From Priapulus caudatus (Eukaryota > Priapulida > Priapulimorpha > Priapulimorphida > Priapulidae): a DNA stretch of 64,000 bases. The DNA is taken from contig NW_014577194.1 in the NCBI RefSeq assembly GCF_000485595.1, positions 211,168 through 275,167 on the forward strand, in the 5' to 3' direction. This document shows positions 27,801-37,993 of this stretch, one piece after another. Numbering within the stretch: position 1 is the first letter of the stretch; every line of letters starts with the position of its first letter. The notes below the pieces were generated by a model. The model searched no databases and was not told the origin of the DNA. It saw nothing but the letters and a program-made list of their open reading frames with translations. Position numbers and translations under genes: made by a program.

Positions 27801-30800
27801 TAGGACTTCGCTACGCGTCTTACTGTTGTGGTACTGTGGCAGGCATAGCCTGCCTGCATAACCGAGGTGGCCGTTTGCCCACAGTTCAGTCTGTGTAACA
27901 AGCCAGCACATAGTTTGTATCTGAAACACAGAGAATTAGTAAACATTGTCAAGACACAAATGCTAAAATTAACGCACCTACTTATTCTGTATGACAGTAT
28001 GAATACCAGTCAGCTGCGAGCAAGATAGAAGGCAGCGTTCATGCAATACTGCTTCCAACACATATTTGCAAGTTGTAGCACTTCAATAACCTACTCATTA
28101 TTAGATTAGATTAGAGTTATTTATTTAACACACCGAGTGCATGTATTTTACTAATAAGTATACAACAGTACAAAGGAGAACCATATAACAACAGAATAAC
28201 AATAGCAATATTATTATAATTGTTTCAGTATTTTTCAGTCAACAAGGATTGCTCATTTCTGATACTGTTATTGAGTAATTTCCAATTTTTATACCACTAT
28301 TTTTAATGCACTAGTACTCTCACAAATTCAGCGGAACAAAGAACTAACAATACCTCTAACTGGCGAGATAAGTGGCCTAAACTACTAAGTGCAGTACTAT
28401 GAAAAGGACCGCAATTCTCTTGGAATCACTTCCTGATTCTTATCCCGGCACGTCTTATAGTATGCTCTCTCACATGCCAGCACTATGTAATCATTCAGCA
28501 CATTGAATCCCCTTGTTCTCTGATAAAAGCATAGTTTATGGTTCGTGTATTAGTGCTGTAAGTGGGAAATATTGAGGGTCAATGCTACATACGTAGTCGT
28601 TACTACAAACATATATCGTCAATCACATAAGGGGGCTGTGATTTTAAAACGAAATGATTTTTATAAACAAGAGCCGCAGAGCGTCTGGGCTCATCTGGGG
28701 TCTGTTGCTACGGTTATGAGCTACAATTTCAGTCGTGCGTAGTGACACATTTGTTAGGCGCAGATATGCAGATACGCAGTTGCGTACACATCATGTTAGG
28801 ACACGCTCACTATCTCCCCCCCCATGCGATTTTGGTTTATTTTATTAAATGATGCTTGCCTTTCACTTCGAATTTGTGTCATAGATTCACAGCTATCTAT
28901 AAAAGATTTCAACATATGAGCATGGATCTCCAAGTATAATTAGAGGGCGGGAGTCCTTCTCCCCACCTCCCTCCCCACTGCGTCCCACCTCTCCCCCTGC
29001 TCCCACTTCACTCCCTTGCCTCTCACTTCCACCCCTTACTCCCATCTCCCTCCCCTGCCTCCCACCTCCCATCCCTTGCACACCATCTCGCACGACCTAA
29101 TTGTACCCGTTTCCCGCTCGCATACACACCGTAATCACCGTTTTCCTGTCCCGTCTCAATTTACTACTCTCTCTCTTTATCTTTAGACTTCTCTCTCTCT
29201 CTCTTAATTATATAAAAAAATTTAAAACCCAGCATGATGCCTTTTACTGCCCCTCAATAATACTTTGTTCCTATGCCCCTGAGTGTAACAGTTATAGAAA
29301 TCAAAAATATAGTGTCTCTAATTTTCTATGATAACAGCTTATGTTCGCATAACTGGTAATGGTACGCACGGCCATAGCTACATGATATATGTTAAGATTC
29401 AGATGAAAATAAATATTATATATTATATGGTACTATTAAAATCTATTCGTTTAACAAAGTTACATGAGAATAAAATCTAATTTAAACTAGCCTATAGTTG
29501 CGCGAGAATGGCGCGCGTGCAAGTGTAATCAATAATCAAAGATGGCATCTGCCCTCATTCCTGAAATCCTACAGTAGGTACAGGCTAAAATCCAAGTAAG
29601 TATATTCAGGCAGGTGATAATTTCGCTCAGCTGTGAGTTAACACGTGCCTTGCAGGTTGGCAACAATATGATTGAGGGTGCCCGTGTTTTTGCCTCATGC
29701 GAGCATTCACTGATTCATCATTCAGCCTTCAGGCCCAGGGGCAGGGTGCTATAGACAGACTGCTTTAGAAAATGATATGATTTAAGGGAGCGTAAACTTG
29801 TTCAACAAATTTGCTTTGCAATTAACTGTGCAACTGTAGCTCACATTGAACAGGTATGGGCTCTAATAATAGCAAAGCAGTTCAGTCTTTGTAACAGTCA
29901 ACAAATCAATGTTTAACCCTCCTCTTGAGGGTCAAAAGGTTATCCGACACTTACTTTCGCATGTCAGTGAAAGCAATATTTCATGTCCTTTCAAATAAAG
30001 CCATAAAATGCCAGGTCACGCTGAACAAAAAAGTTTTTCAATCGCTCCGTCAGACCATGTCCTCAGAAAATGTCTAAATCTGCCCTGCTGGCCATTGACC
30101 TTTGACCTGTGACTCACTTTCGCACAGTGTGGCTTTTCCTACCATGATGTATACACGACTATCACGAGCCTAGGTCGAGCCGTTTAGATTTGTGCCGCAA
30201 TTCTGCATTCCTCCCTATACCTTAAGTTAAGGAGAATGTTCCCCCTTCTTTTACACCTCTTGCCTTTGACTTTGACCCCCCAGCTTCGACATCCAACTCG
30301 TTTTCGATTACCCCCCCACGTCCCGAATATCGTGACGCTACGTCGAGCGGTTAAGATTTGTGCCCAACTGTTGACGGAACGGCGGACGCTCGGACGTCAT
30401 GCGATTCTACAAGCTGCATCTGACTATGTCAGATGAGCTAAAAACATAACAAGCTAGCATTGGGGGACAACTGAACAAAATGCTAATCTGAACACCTAGG
30501 AATTGGTAACAATAACGGGTTGCAACAGTTACAGGGCTTTACATATTTAACGGCACCCCAATGTGTAACTTGCAAGACACACTTGTAAGCGTTACTAATT
30601 GCAGTCAGTGTGTCACTGAGAAAGCACAATTATCTTAAAAGTACCAGCACATCTCAGTTTGACCTGCCATGCTGCCAACGTTACTAAATGCCATGACTTT
30701 CTGGAAAGCTTACAGTGCCCCCCCCCCTAGCTGTCACTTGCTTCTGTCTGATCAACTTACCTACCATTAGATCCTAATAATTGTAATTCTGGAAGCCTGG

Positions 30801-33800
30801 TTAGTTACAGTCAGTACGCTGTCAATCAAATTGTACCGAAAAAACGGCATTGCTTTTTAACAGAGCATGATTTCTGATGAAATCTCAATCGAACATGAAA
30901 TGATTTTCCGGACACTATTATTCCAAACTTTAAAGAAGAAAACTCATTTACATCACCCGTAAAGACAGCACATGAATCCATAGGGATTTTTATGCAGGTC
31001 ATATCAAAATCCATTAATATTCTACAACGTTTCAAAATAAGACCTGATGGCCACACTGGATTCAGTAATGATTGAACTAGTTGCATCGAAATGTATGCAC
31101 TTGCAATTTTTTCCTTGCGTGCCTTCCCACACGTACTCTCAATTGACAAACGCTCTCATTTACGCTGTCACGTACAACTACTGTACATTATAGATTTTTT
31201 CCTGGATTCTGGCAACAAGTAGCTGGCACTATGAGTTCACAATATTTACATAACTTGCATAGATCGGTGTTGACACACTGCAGGTAATATAACTGATGTG
31301 ATTGACACAGTCAGTCTGTCTTCGGTCAATCAACCAACCCTGGCACCAATCAATCAGCCAGTCAGTTCACTAAACAAGCCGGTCGGTCGGTCAATCGGTC
31401 GTTCGGCTGGTCAGTCAGGTTACTTTATTCCTTGCCACACTTATCCGGATTCCGTACGCATAGACAGGCGGTCACTTCACGGGACGAGCCTACCTTGCCA
31501 TTTGGGATCCTCGTTTAGGAGGCTGCGCTCCTTCTCTAGGTTGTTGCCGTCCAGGCCTCCCATCGGCATCTCCTCGCCCGACTCCAGCGCCTGCTTCTCT
31601 CTCACGTCGTAGACGGGCGGTCGCAGGTCGTGCTCGCCGTGGGCGAACGCGCAGTGCGGGCCGTTCTTCATGCAGTTGCCGCGCGTGTCCGTCTCGTGCA
31701 CGCACAGACACGTCTTGTAGTAGCGTAGATGGTAGCGCCGCTCCGTGTCGCCAGCCGTCCTGTGCAGGAAGGGGCAACTGCGAAAGAAAAAGAGAGCGTG
31801 GCGATTTCGGGGCAGACGTACGACTACGGCAGCCGTGCAGCGGTACGCAGCGGCGGAGGCGGCGCAGCGTCCCAACACGTCGGTCAGTGAAAACGCGCGC
31901 GACTTCTCCCTGCTGACAGGCAAGTATTACCGCAAGCATACAGGCCAAATGTACGAGTACTTAACAACGCAAAAATGTGCAAAACAGAATGCAGATTTTA
32001 AAGATTTGGCCGAGGGTATTTATTGGCATTTAAATAAGAATATAGAAATAAATATTTATATTTCTAAAGGCAATACAACCCCCAAACATACCGTTTGTAC
32101 ACACAATACACAGTATTTGACAAGACGACTTCCCACTTTTAATTGTGTCGTCAAACATGACATCTTGCAATTGTATTTTTAGGTTGTATGTTTGTCAACA
32201 TGTTTTGGGTATTAAATTTCTGTGAAATAGTGTCAGATATTATCCGTGGTTAAAAACTGATAAGTGCCAGTTTGGTTTGCTTAGTTACTTTATGAACACA
32301 CTTGCCAACATCGGCTAGCCGAAAAACCTGGTTTTACACACTGATACGCGTGTACATAATTATATAAAACATGCTGCATGAATGGTGCAACCAATGATGC
32401 TAAAAACTCTGCACTGCAAAAACTAACTGCCAAGAGAAGGAGATTATTTTCTCCTACTAATTAATCATTCCAAAGTTTTAAAAACTGGAGTGGGTATAGT
32501 CCGGAACGGACGCATGTTGTGGAACCGATAAAATAGCAATAGCTCCTTCTGATACAACTACAACATTATATTATCAAGAGCTAATAATAATTAACTATTA
32601 TTTAACCTAATAATACCTAATACAGTGCTCAATTTTAAGGTTTTTTTTGGTTGTCCGGAAGACAACCAAGAGAGTAGCATATGGTTGTCCCTCAAGAGTT
32701 TTGGTTGTCCAGATATTATTTAAATATGTGCTGCATGCGCTCTGCTCACGTGATGCTCAGTGCTGTAAAGCAAAAGGCCTAATCATGTACATTTTGCACG
32801 TATTGCAGTGACAGCAGACATGGCCATTCGCATTGTTTCACTCATTATATGAAGAGAATAAAATATTGGTAATGTGGTAAATGATGCTGGGATCAATGAC
32901 GTGTAATAATAGTAATTAAAAGTTGCATGAAATTTATTTCATAACATTTACATTAACACTGTGTCAAGTCACAGATGAGCAAAAATTGAAAATTAACAAA
33001 TTAAACAAAAACAAAATTTCAAAATTAATTTAGAGGTTGGACACCGGACAACCACAGAAGCAATTTGTAGTTGCCCGAGAGAAAATCCAGTCGTCACGGA
33101 CGACCGGACGACTGTTAAAATTGAGCACTGCTAATAGCTCTTGATACTATACAACTTTATTCTAATGAACAAGCAGTCAGCTGTACTCAATTTACCATCC
33201 TGTTAATAATTAGCATCCAAATCTTATCTGAAACTAAAAAGAGGTTTAGAAGTTATTTTGCAATCATAGGAAAACTATGTAGTTCAGCTTTCCCCATCTG
33301 CAGCTTTTATACTAGGCTGCCTTCGACAGTCACGCTGCATAATAATTAAAGGTGAGCACGTGAGTATACACGCACATTATACAGCATTTTGTGTGTGTTA
33401 CAAATGGAATTCTATAATATAGGTACAGCTGTAGCTTGTGTATAGATAGAACTCCCCATTTAAACTTCTCTTTGACACACACGCACACATGCACGCACAC
33501 ACACACACACGCACGCACGCACGCACACACACACTGTCACACGCATGCACGCACGCACGCACACACACACACACTGTGCGTGCATGCGTGCATGTATGCT
33601 ATAATTCTACTTCACCTCTCACACAACGAATGTTTGACCTTTGCTGAAAATAGCCAGATGGCATTATAGATTATGGTAGCCAGGTAGCGAATTTTTTTCC
33701 CCTACACGTTATATCCATTGGGCTTGATATACGCATATCAACTTCCGCATCAGACTTTCCGTATATCAAAGAATGATGCACCCTAACCCTAACACTAACT

Positions 33801-36800
33801 ATAAACCGAATCGGCCTATATACTATCTATGGTATCCCAAACACTATCTATGGTGTGGTCAAATCAGAGGAGCCAATCAGAGGAGCCCAATGGATATAAC
33901 GTATAGGGGAAAAAAATTCGCAGCCGGGTAAGACGGCAATAAAAGTTACTGAAATTAAATGAACATCCTGCAAGCATTTGACCCGCATCTAGGTTACAAT
34001 GGTTCTCTGTCGTTACAACGTCGTTTGCAGTACGCTGTTACATACTACTCTGATTAGTAGATACCACGCAATGATATATTACCTGACATTGCAATAAAGC
34101 ACATGTAATATGTGTTATTCTACATTAATATCAATTATCTCAGTATTCCTATTGGATCATGATCCCCCACCAAAAAAACGAATCTAAGCATAGTGACTGC
34201 AAACTTTTTTAAGCAAAAGAGATTACCAGAAATTTACGAAAGTGAGTCTTAGAAAGCCACATACCGCAAGAGTTACAATTGGCATAAATTACTATGGGAT
34301 CACTCAAACCGTTGACAACTAGTTTCAGCAGATAACCTTACTACATAGAGGATGTAAGCTTGAAGTGGATATTGTTTCATGTCATACATTTACCTAGCAC
34401 ACATTATGATAATCTTGTCGGCTACAAAATACTCTATCGAGCACATTCACCGCGGAAAAAGAACTAGCACATAACAGCTGCCACACGGATAATACGCTTC
34501 CAAGGAATATTCATAAACACGCTCAGCTGGCTGTAATATTAGATGGGCGCCACGACGATTGTTGTCAGACAGCCGGATTGAGTGAAACGCAGAAGAAAAA
34601 GGGTTGAAAATTGGCAAAATCCAATCTAGCACAGCAGCCTGATGTAGGTCAAATCGATATCTGGGTAAAAGCGGCAGCCCATAACAACCTCTAATAAAGG
34701 ACTTTCAGAATGCAATACAAATGTTACGATCAGGTTTAGTAGTTACATGTACATTCAGTGGTTTAGCAATATTCTTACTAAAATATTTATAAGCCGTTTT
34801 CTCCCATCCAATTGAATTAATAAATTACATAAAATAATTAAAACTATGACGAAGGTACTGACAAAAGTGACACGCAAGCCATAATGCCACATGATACATC
34901 CACATATTTACTGGCTTATTTAATCTATATTAACATTTATATGCGATCAAAAAATATAACGATATAAGGATATTATGAATAACTATATATGTACTATATA
35001 TACTGAGTAACTTCAAACCTGTGTGCCTATTTTCCTACATACTGCAATAAACACAAATACTCGCCTTGATCTGTACAACATGTACTCTCATCACTTCATA
35101 CCCACAACTATTTGTTTTTGATTCAATCACTAAAAATTGCACACTATTTATGCTTTAATAGGGAATGATCACTGATTTGCTGTATGTATTTCGAATCTGG
35201 CAGCTCTCAGTACCTCCTAAAGAAATGTTGAATCATGAAAGAAATATTGGATCCCGTACTGCTTCTTCCTACTAGATAAAAAATTGTCATTATATACACG
35301 ACTCTTTGTATGTTGTCAGGTGATAACTCACTACACTGGGCCACTGTTGTTCGCAAACAAACCGAATGCTTAAGGCGCTTTAACTAGTATATAGGTCAAA
35401 CAACACACAAGACCTAGATAAAGATGCAGTACGGCATCAGCATAGTAGAGCACAAAACATGGTCAATTATAAACAAGTAATGACATGGCTTTTAAAAATG
35501 CATTCATCTAGAGGCCGAGGTAAAACAACTGCAAGTCAAATCAATAAATAACATTTGTATATATATAATAACTATTAGATTTTTAATTATTCACTAATGA
35601 AAGCAATGACAGCCGTTGAGCACTACGATTTTCAGACACAAACCTATGGAAGTGGTCTCACATGGGCAGAGTGACAGCAGACTTGAGGTTAGTAGCCTCA
35701 TACAACTAACCAGTCTCTATTAGCAACTGCCTCCCAATTTTATTATAGAAATTTGCACCAAGTACTCATGTATATCTGTATGGTCGCCTCCAAATCTATA
35801 CATAACATTCATGACTAAACACACTGCTCAGTGCACCTTTCCTGACAAGTCAAATTAAAAATGAGGTTTGTTCCAGGTGAAATAATAATTATGTGAAACA
35901 TAGTTAAGTTTAAAGTACTGTACATGCCATATTTTTCGTGTACAGATATTTTCGCCAATTCAGACTTGACGGACAATTTCGCGAGTGGTTAATTTCGTGG
36001 TGGGTGAATTATGAATTATGCAGTATTATTCGGTATGAATTATTTGCATGTTGTTATTTTCGCGGTCGGGGGCGAGTTTGCAAAATTGACAAAAATTAAA
36101 CCACCGCAAAATATATGTACAGCGTATACAGTATGTGTCGTCAATACACTATCTCACAGGTAGGATATAATATCTATAACAATTTTTAATAATTACAACA
36201 TCTGATAGTCTGGCTGATAGGGTCTATGTCCACCAGTGTACTGCCGGAACGTACCCTGGGTACGGTCCAGTATACCGGAACGTACCCTGGTAACTAGCTA
36301 ATATGCCGGACCGTACCTCGCCTACTCCAAACCGTAACCTGATTTTCAGCCGATGTCGTAATACATACCGCTTGTCGGCAGGAAATGCGCCGCTTTATGC
36401 TCCCGTTCCTTGTTTCCGGTCGGTTCCCGCAAAATATTCGTAACCCTTACCCTGTTACGTTTCACCTCCCGACCCTTTCTACAAGTGTCAGCGAATCTAT
36501 ACGTTTCCAACACATTAAGATAATCATACAAATTTTCCTGTTCCACCACAACACTTGGAGCCATCTTTCAAAAATCTCGCGCGAATATGTCGTAAACATT
36601 GCGAAAGGAAAACGCATTCCCGATCATCGCGATATTTGCAAAAGGATTGCATGCATCAGTGTATATATATGTTGAAATTTCTTCTTGGTTTCACAGTTTC
36701 ATACTCCAATCCAACTTTATAAAGATATCATACAGGTCTGTATGTATATTTCAAATTTTGCGACATCAGTAGTGGGCGGAACAGGGACAGTCACGGTACG

Positions 36801-37926
36801 GTAGGGAGTAAGCGAGGTACGGTCCGGCATATCAGATAGTTAACAGGGTACGCTACTAGTAACTAAGTACTACAATACTGAAAGATACTGTTAAATATCA
36901 TTATAACTGCTACAAACCATATCACACACCTAGGAGGGAAGGATGTGCATACAATTACTGGCACTTATTACCTTTAATGTTCATAGGAATGCAACTAACT
37001 ATGCCCCTAGGCCCTAGTCTATGACTGTGAGTGTCACACTGAAGCAAACATTGAGCATCAACACAATCAGGTAATGCCAAAACTGGGAAACTGATTGCTA
37101 GAAAACTTGTTAAATGTGTAATTGAAACGTCGAGCACTGGATTACGAATAAAACAAATGACGATAGGGAATTTTTTTTATAAAATGGCACAATTTGTAGG
37201 ATTACACCTATAGTTCAATTAAAATAATCATTAATATATTGGTAACAAAATCCAATCAATGTATACATATATGCTATCAGGCTGCTAGTTAGTATTGCAC
37301 TAGTTATTTCACTGTGGTTAATTAAACTACAGGGTGTGTGTTACTGTTAGCTAATCCTAATCAGGCTAATGCAATGATGATGCTGTGAAAGAGAATATAT
37401 ATTTGAATTTTACTAGTAGGACTACTGTCTCCTGTCGCAAATTCCGTACGTACTCGATCCTAAGTAGAAGTTAGATCATAGAGATAGACATAGAGTTGAC
37501 AGACATACATGGTTAAATAAGTATTAATTATTTGAAAAATATAGCAATACATACTCGTCTCCATCCGGACAGAGTCCAGTGGTCTCATCGTATTTGGTAC
37601 AGTAGACATCAGGACTATAATTAAAATTTCCATCTCGCTTCCTGATGGGCCGTCTCCGGCGTTGATTCATAAAATGCCAATGGAAACAGGTGAAGGGTCT
37701 GTGTTGGGTACATTTGTGTTGAAGAAACAGTGGACACTGTTCAGTCCGAAATTCCTTCAAATAGCTGCAAAATAAAGAACGCTCATCAAAAACTATTCAG
37801 CGCACTATTGCCTAGATTTCTCATGGATTCTCATACAAATGCTACATACAAACATGGGCGTACTTACGTATAATGCTTTGGGTTTTCCGTTTGCGCTTGT
37901 AACGCAATCTTCTGTTCTGATGGCAT
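9702..37926 (-). CDS. UNK: Unkempt, CCCH zinc-finger/RING RNA-binding protein, 16 coding exons
   Basis: RNA-binding translational regulator. Exons, 5' to 3': 37926-37868, 37764-37555, 31777-31494, 21610-21475, 16640-16523, 16224-16140, 15019-14862, 14559-14449, 14277-14131, 13388-13149, 12821-12690, 12101-11944, 11648-11409, 11053-10958, 10653-10492, 9881-9702 (TAA). They give about 838 residues, close to the roughly 810 of human UNK. All junctions keep frame with GT-AG sites except exon 9 to 10, where one base is missing; an acceptor 25 nt further upstream (giving residues ICKHCLF) or a missed micro-exon would repair it. Order of parts: HYTYLKEFRTEQCPLF near the N-terminus, six CCCH fingers (about residues 30-295), a Ser/Asn/Pro-rich disordered region (300-640), a coiled coil (660-770) and a C-terminal RING (about 785-825). 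In the known family, fingers 1-3 bind UAG and 4-6 bind U-rich RNA. Confidence 0.95.
10020..10485. repeat. probable degenerate MITE in UNK intron
   Basis: AT-rich sequence between the last two UNK exons. It has several degenerate GATAG(C/T)GTGAAC motifs (near 10089, 10362 and 10471) and repeated AAAGATTTT blocks. The GTGTGAAC-type ends resemble the MITE at 63042-63569. Boundaries and family uncertain. Confidence 0.35.
10492..11648 (-). CDS. UNK: UNK exons 13-15, coiled-coil segment
   Basis: Exons 11648-11409, 11053-10958 and 10653-10492, all phase 0. They encode SEVQKLREELISNRAKL, SWEES, CEAWKREAEDAMRRAK and LSKISQLQLELEKL, a heptad-rich stretch matching the segment just before the RING in human UNK (ARLRQELDEANSTIKQWEES as I recall it). 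Acceptors are CTCTGCAG, GATGCAG and CCCACAG; donors ACG|GTGCGT, GAG|GTGAGC and AAG|GTAAGC. Confidence 0.93.
13149..13388 (-). CDS. UNK: UNK exon 10 with PAM2-like motif
   Basis: Encodes about 80 residues of the disordered region, including MSALAMPFYP and then PSDTVESVI. The block is nearly the same in human UNK (MNANALPFYPTSDTVESVI from memory) and fits the PABP-binding PAM2 consensus (L/M-N-x-x-A-x-x-F-x-P), except that Asn is Ser here. The phase into this exon needs one extra base from upstream. Confidence 0.85.
13825..14129. mobile_element. MITE with 35-bp inverted ends, flanked by 31-bp direct repeats
   Basis: Inverted ends at 13851-13885 and 14040-14074 (starting CTGCAAGGAGCTAAATATAA) differ at one base. 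Identical 31-bp copies beginning ACATTTCATCATGTATTATA lie at 13825-13855 and 14099-14129. There is no coding capacity. It sits in the UNK intron after exon 9, with the right 31-bp copy starting one base inside the exon 9 donor GT. The 31 bp is far too long for an ordinary target duplication. Confidence 0.85.
14131..15019 (-). CDS. UNK: UNK exons 7-9, disordered region
   Basis: Exons 15019-14862, 14559-14449 and 14277-14131. The first holds LQRELSEMS and an Asn run (NNNNNQ); the third holds YQKAPGSERED, matching YKKAPGFERED of human UNK from memory. Acceptors are TATGCAG, TTTTCAG and CTTGCAG; donors CAG|GTAATG, TCA|GTAAGT and the weaker CAG|GTGCAG. Confidence 0.88.
16140..16640 (-). CDS. UNK: UNK exons 5-6, CCCH fingers 5 and 6
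   Basis: Exon 16640-16523 encodes finger 5 (CPNVKHGDEWGD ... CESGDNCPYCH) and ends QQFHPE. Exon 16224-16140 encodes IYKSTKCNDMQQTGYC and finger 6 (CPRGPFCAFAH). Near identity with the human family supports orthology. The donor of exon 5 (GAG|GTGTGTG) runs straight into a CA/CG microsatellite (16477-16522). Confidence 0.95.
18345..19862. repeat. 38-bp tandem satellite, main array (about 40 units)
   Basis: Head-to-tail units starting ATGCACAGTGTAGATGCTGC and continuing AACCACAACACAGCCACC. The period is 38 bp, measured between successive ATGCACAGTG starts. Units vary by GTAGATG/GTGGATG, CTGCAAC/CTACAAC, CACAGTG/CGCAGTG and frequent single-base deletions. A variant ending GCCGTGCATTGCATAGATGC appears twice near the start. 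It lies in the UNK intron between exons 4 and 5. It is open in several frames on both strands but shows no start, splice or family signal. Confidence 0.95.
19863..20209. repeat. non-satellite insertion between satellite arrays
   Basis: About 345 bp of AT-rich DNA interrupts the 38-bp array. Its two ends are loosely inverted (AGCGGGTTC...GTAGCGAAC against GACCCGCTACGAACC), and both carry CTTATAAGAC and AAGTACTTA-type motifs, so it may be a decayed foldback element inserted into the satellite. Confidence 0.5.
20210..20575. repeat. 38-bp tandem satellite, second array
   Basis: About ten units of the same satellite as 18345-19862, on the other side of the insertion. Confidence 0.95.
20576..22464. 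repeat. direct duplication, copy A (contains intact UNK exon 4)
   Basis: About 1.9 kb that matches 26906-28758 in the same orientation with many single-base indels. It runs from the edge of a satellite array to the N gap. Copy A holds the open UNK exon 4. Confidence 0.9.
21475..21610 (-). CDS. UNK: UNK exon 4, CCCH finger 4 (intact copy)
   Basis: 136 bp between acceptor GTTTCAG and donor CAG|GTAAGTG. It encodes TNYVLACYKTELCKRPPRLC then RQGYACPQYHNSRDRRRSPK. Phase matches exon 3 (G|AT = Asp) and exon 5 (AG|G = Arg). The human protein has AYVLGNYKTEPCKKPPRLC here from memory. In most frames this exon looks like non-coding DNA; it is found only by reading the right phase between the splice sites. 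Confidence 0.93.
22465..22489. other. assembly gap (25 N)
   Basis: Copy A of the direct duplication ends exactly at this gap, and the inverted arm begins right after it. Confidence 0.99.
22490..26758. repeat. left arm of large inverted duplication
   Basis: About 4.3 kb that is the reverse complement of roughly 28759-32460. Landmarks: 26722-26758 against 28759-28795, the GGGAGG-rich tract 26450-26560 against 28950-29090, the GACGG dispersed repeat near 25000-25110 against 30300-30400, a UNK exon 3 copy 23553-23864 against 31777-31494, and 22515-22570 against about 32400-32460. Identity looks near 85-90 per cent, with many short indels. Confidence 0.88.
23553..23864 (+). pseudogene. inverted, broken copy of UNK exon 3
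   Basis: Flanked by recognisable acceptor (TCTCGCAG) and donor (CAAG|GTAGGC) sites, and 312 bp against 284 bp in the intact exon. The reading frame is lost through several indels and substitutions, though stretches such as GAGTCGGGCGAGGAGATGCC are identical. It lies on the strand opposite to UNK, so it cannot be part of the gene. Either a decayed duplicate or unpolished sequence of an inverted haplotype. Confidence 0.8.
26759..26905. repeat. 38-bp tandem satellite, third array
   Basis: About four units with a clean 38-bp period, all of the GTGGATG type, between the left inverted arm and copy B of the direct duplication. Confidence 0.95.
26906..28758. repeat. direct duplication, copy B
   Basis: Repeats 20576-22464 in the same order and orientation. 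Both copies begin beside satellite units (CACTTGCACTGATTCACGC-like) and end GACACATTTGTTAGG. Differences are mainly one-base insertions and deletions, a pattern common in unpolished long-read sequence. Confidence 0.9.
27785..27920 (-). pseudogene. frameshifted copy of UNK exon 4
   Basis: Same splice sites as the intact exon 4, but five indels (TTACACAGAC for TTACAAGAC; GTGGGCAAA for GTGCAAA; one base lost in each of three later sites) break the frame, with an early stop after the first. The net length is unchanged at 136 bp. A non-functional duplicate or a sequencing-error copy of the real exon. Confidence 0.85.
30335..30448 (+). repeat. dispersed repeat, second copy of the 67-200 element
   Basis: Shares TACGTCGAGCGGTTAAGATT, GTGCCCAACTGTTGACG and the tail GCATCTGACTATGTCAGATG with 67-200 but has a shorter GGAC core. 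It lies inside the right inverted arm. Confidence 0.85.
31494..31777 (-). CDS. UNK: UNK exon 3, CCCH fingers 2-3 (intact copy)
   Basis: 284 bp after acceptor TTTCGCAG with donor CAAG|GTAGGC. It completes finger 2 (CPFLH) and encodes finger 3 (CLCVHETDTRGNCMKNGPHC, AFAH), then DLRPPVYDVREKQALESGE and EDPKWQ. Highly conserved with human UNK. Confidence 0.95.
32623..33130. mobile_element. 508-bp MITE, CAGTGCTCAATTTTAA ends, 6-bp target duplication
   Basis: Ends CAGTGCTCAATTTTAA and TTAAAATTGAGCACTG are inverted, and CTAATA flanks both sides (32617-32622 and 33131-33136). Subterminal GGTTGTCC motifs recur on both sides. CAGTG termini recall hAT-type elements, but those make 8-bp duplications, so the superfamily is open. 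No transposase. Inside UNK intron 2. Confidence 0.85.
33473..33585. repeat. (CA)n/(CGCA)n microsatellite
   Basis: Compound CA and CGCA repeat with two ACTGTC(A/G) interruptions. Confidence 0.95.
33687..33921. mobile_element. foldback element with telomere-type core (family 1)
   Basis: Ends of about 38 bp (GCGAATTTTTTTCCCCTACA at left; inverse at 33884-33921) are nearly perfect inverted repeats ending in CCAATGGGCT-type sequence. The core holds CCCTAACCCTAACACTAAC at 33781. Just before the core, GACTTTCCGTATATCAA plus GAATGATGCA is shared with the element at 40155-40474. No coding capacity. Inside UNK intron 2. Confidence 0.85.
33922..35913. other. UNK intron 2, no feature seen
   Basis: AT-rich intronic sequence between repeats. 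I see no exon, hairpin or repeat worth naming. Confidence 0.5.
35914..36134. mobile_element. MITE with TACTGTACAT.../CGCAAAAT ends
   Basis: Left end AGTACTGTACATGCCATATT and right end (reverse strand) ATACTGTATACGCTGTACAT are imperfect inverted repeats. Both lead into TTTTTCG/TTTTGCGG and then TTTCGCG-rich interior sequence. Non-coding. Confidence 0.65.
36218..36860. mobile_element. composite foldback element related to 49192-49445
   Basis: Left side GGTCTATGTCCACCAGTGTA, CTGCCGGAACGTACCCTGGG and GCCGGACCGTACCTCGCCTA matches the element at 49192. The right side (36780-36860) is the inverse of the inner part (GAGGTACGGTCCGGCATAT) but lacks the outer end. About 430 bp of unrelated sequence separates the halves and holds a 72-codon minus-strand frame (36564-36346) of unknown meaning. 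Confidence 0.7.
37555..37926 (-). CDS. UNK: UNK exons 1-2, start and CCCH finger 1
   Basis: Exon 1 (37926-37868) starts MPSEQKIALQAQTENPKHY and has a GTAAGT donor. Exon 2 (37764-37555) continues YLKEFRTEQCPLFLQHKC and encodes finger 1 and YSPDVYCTKYDETTGLCPDG, with donor GACGA|GTATGT. The start is chosen because QAQxExPxHYTYLKEFRTEQ aligns with the human N-terminus; no upstream in-frame continuation is needed. Confidence 0.93.
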
Positions 37927-37993
37927 TTTCCTTGAAATGATGGCGCGCACAATTGTCTCGCGGAGGATTCTGGGATATATTTTGATATTTAGC

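Larger units (their letters stand above)
28759..32460. repeat. right arm of large inverted duplication
   Basis: Counterpart of 22490-26758. This arm holds the intact UNK exon 3 and continues without a gap into the rest of the UNK gene, so it is the better candidate for the true locus. Confidence 0.88.

Noticed and set aside
31745-32182. 145-codon plus-strand frame
   Set aside because: Antisense to the start of UNK exon 3 and its intron; no similarity recognised.
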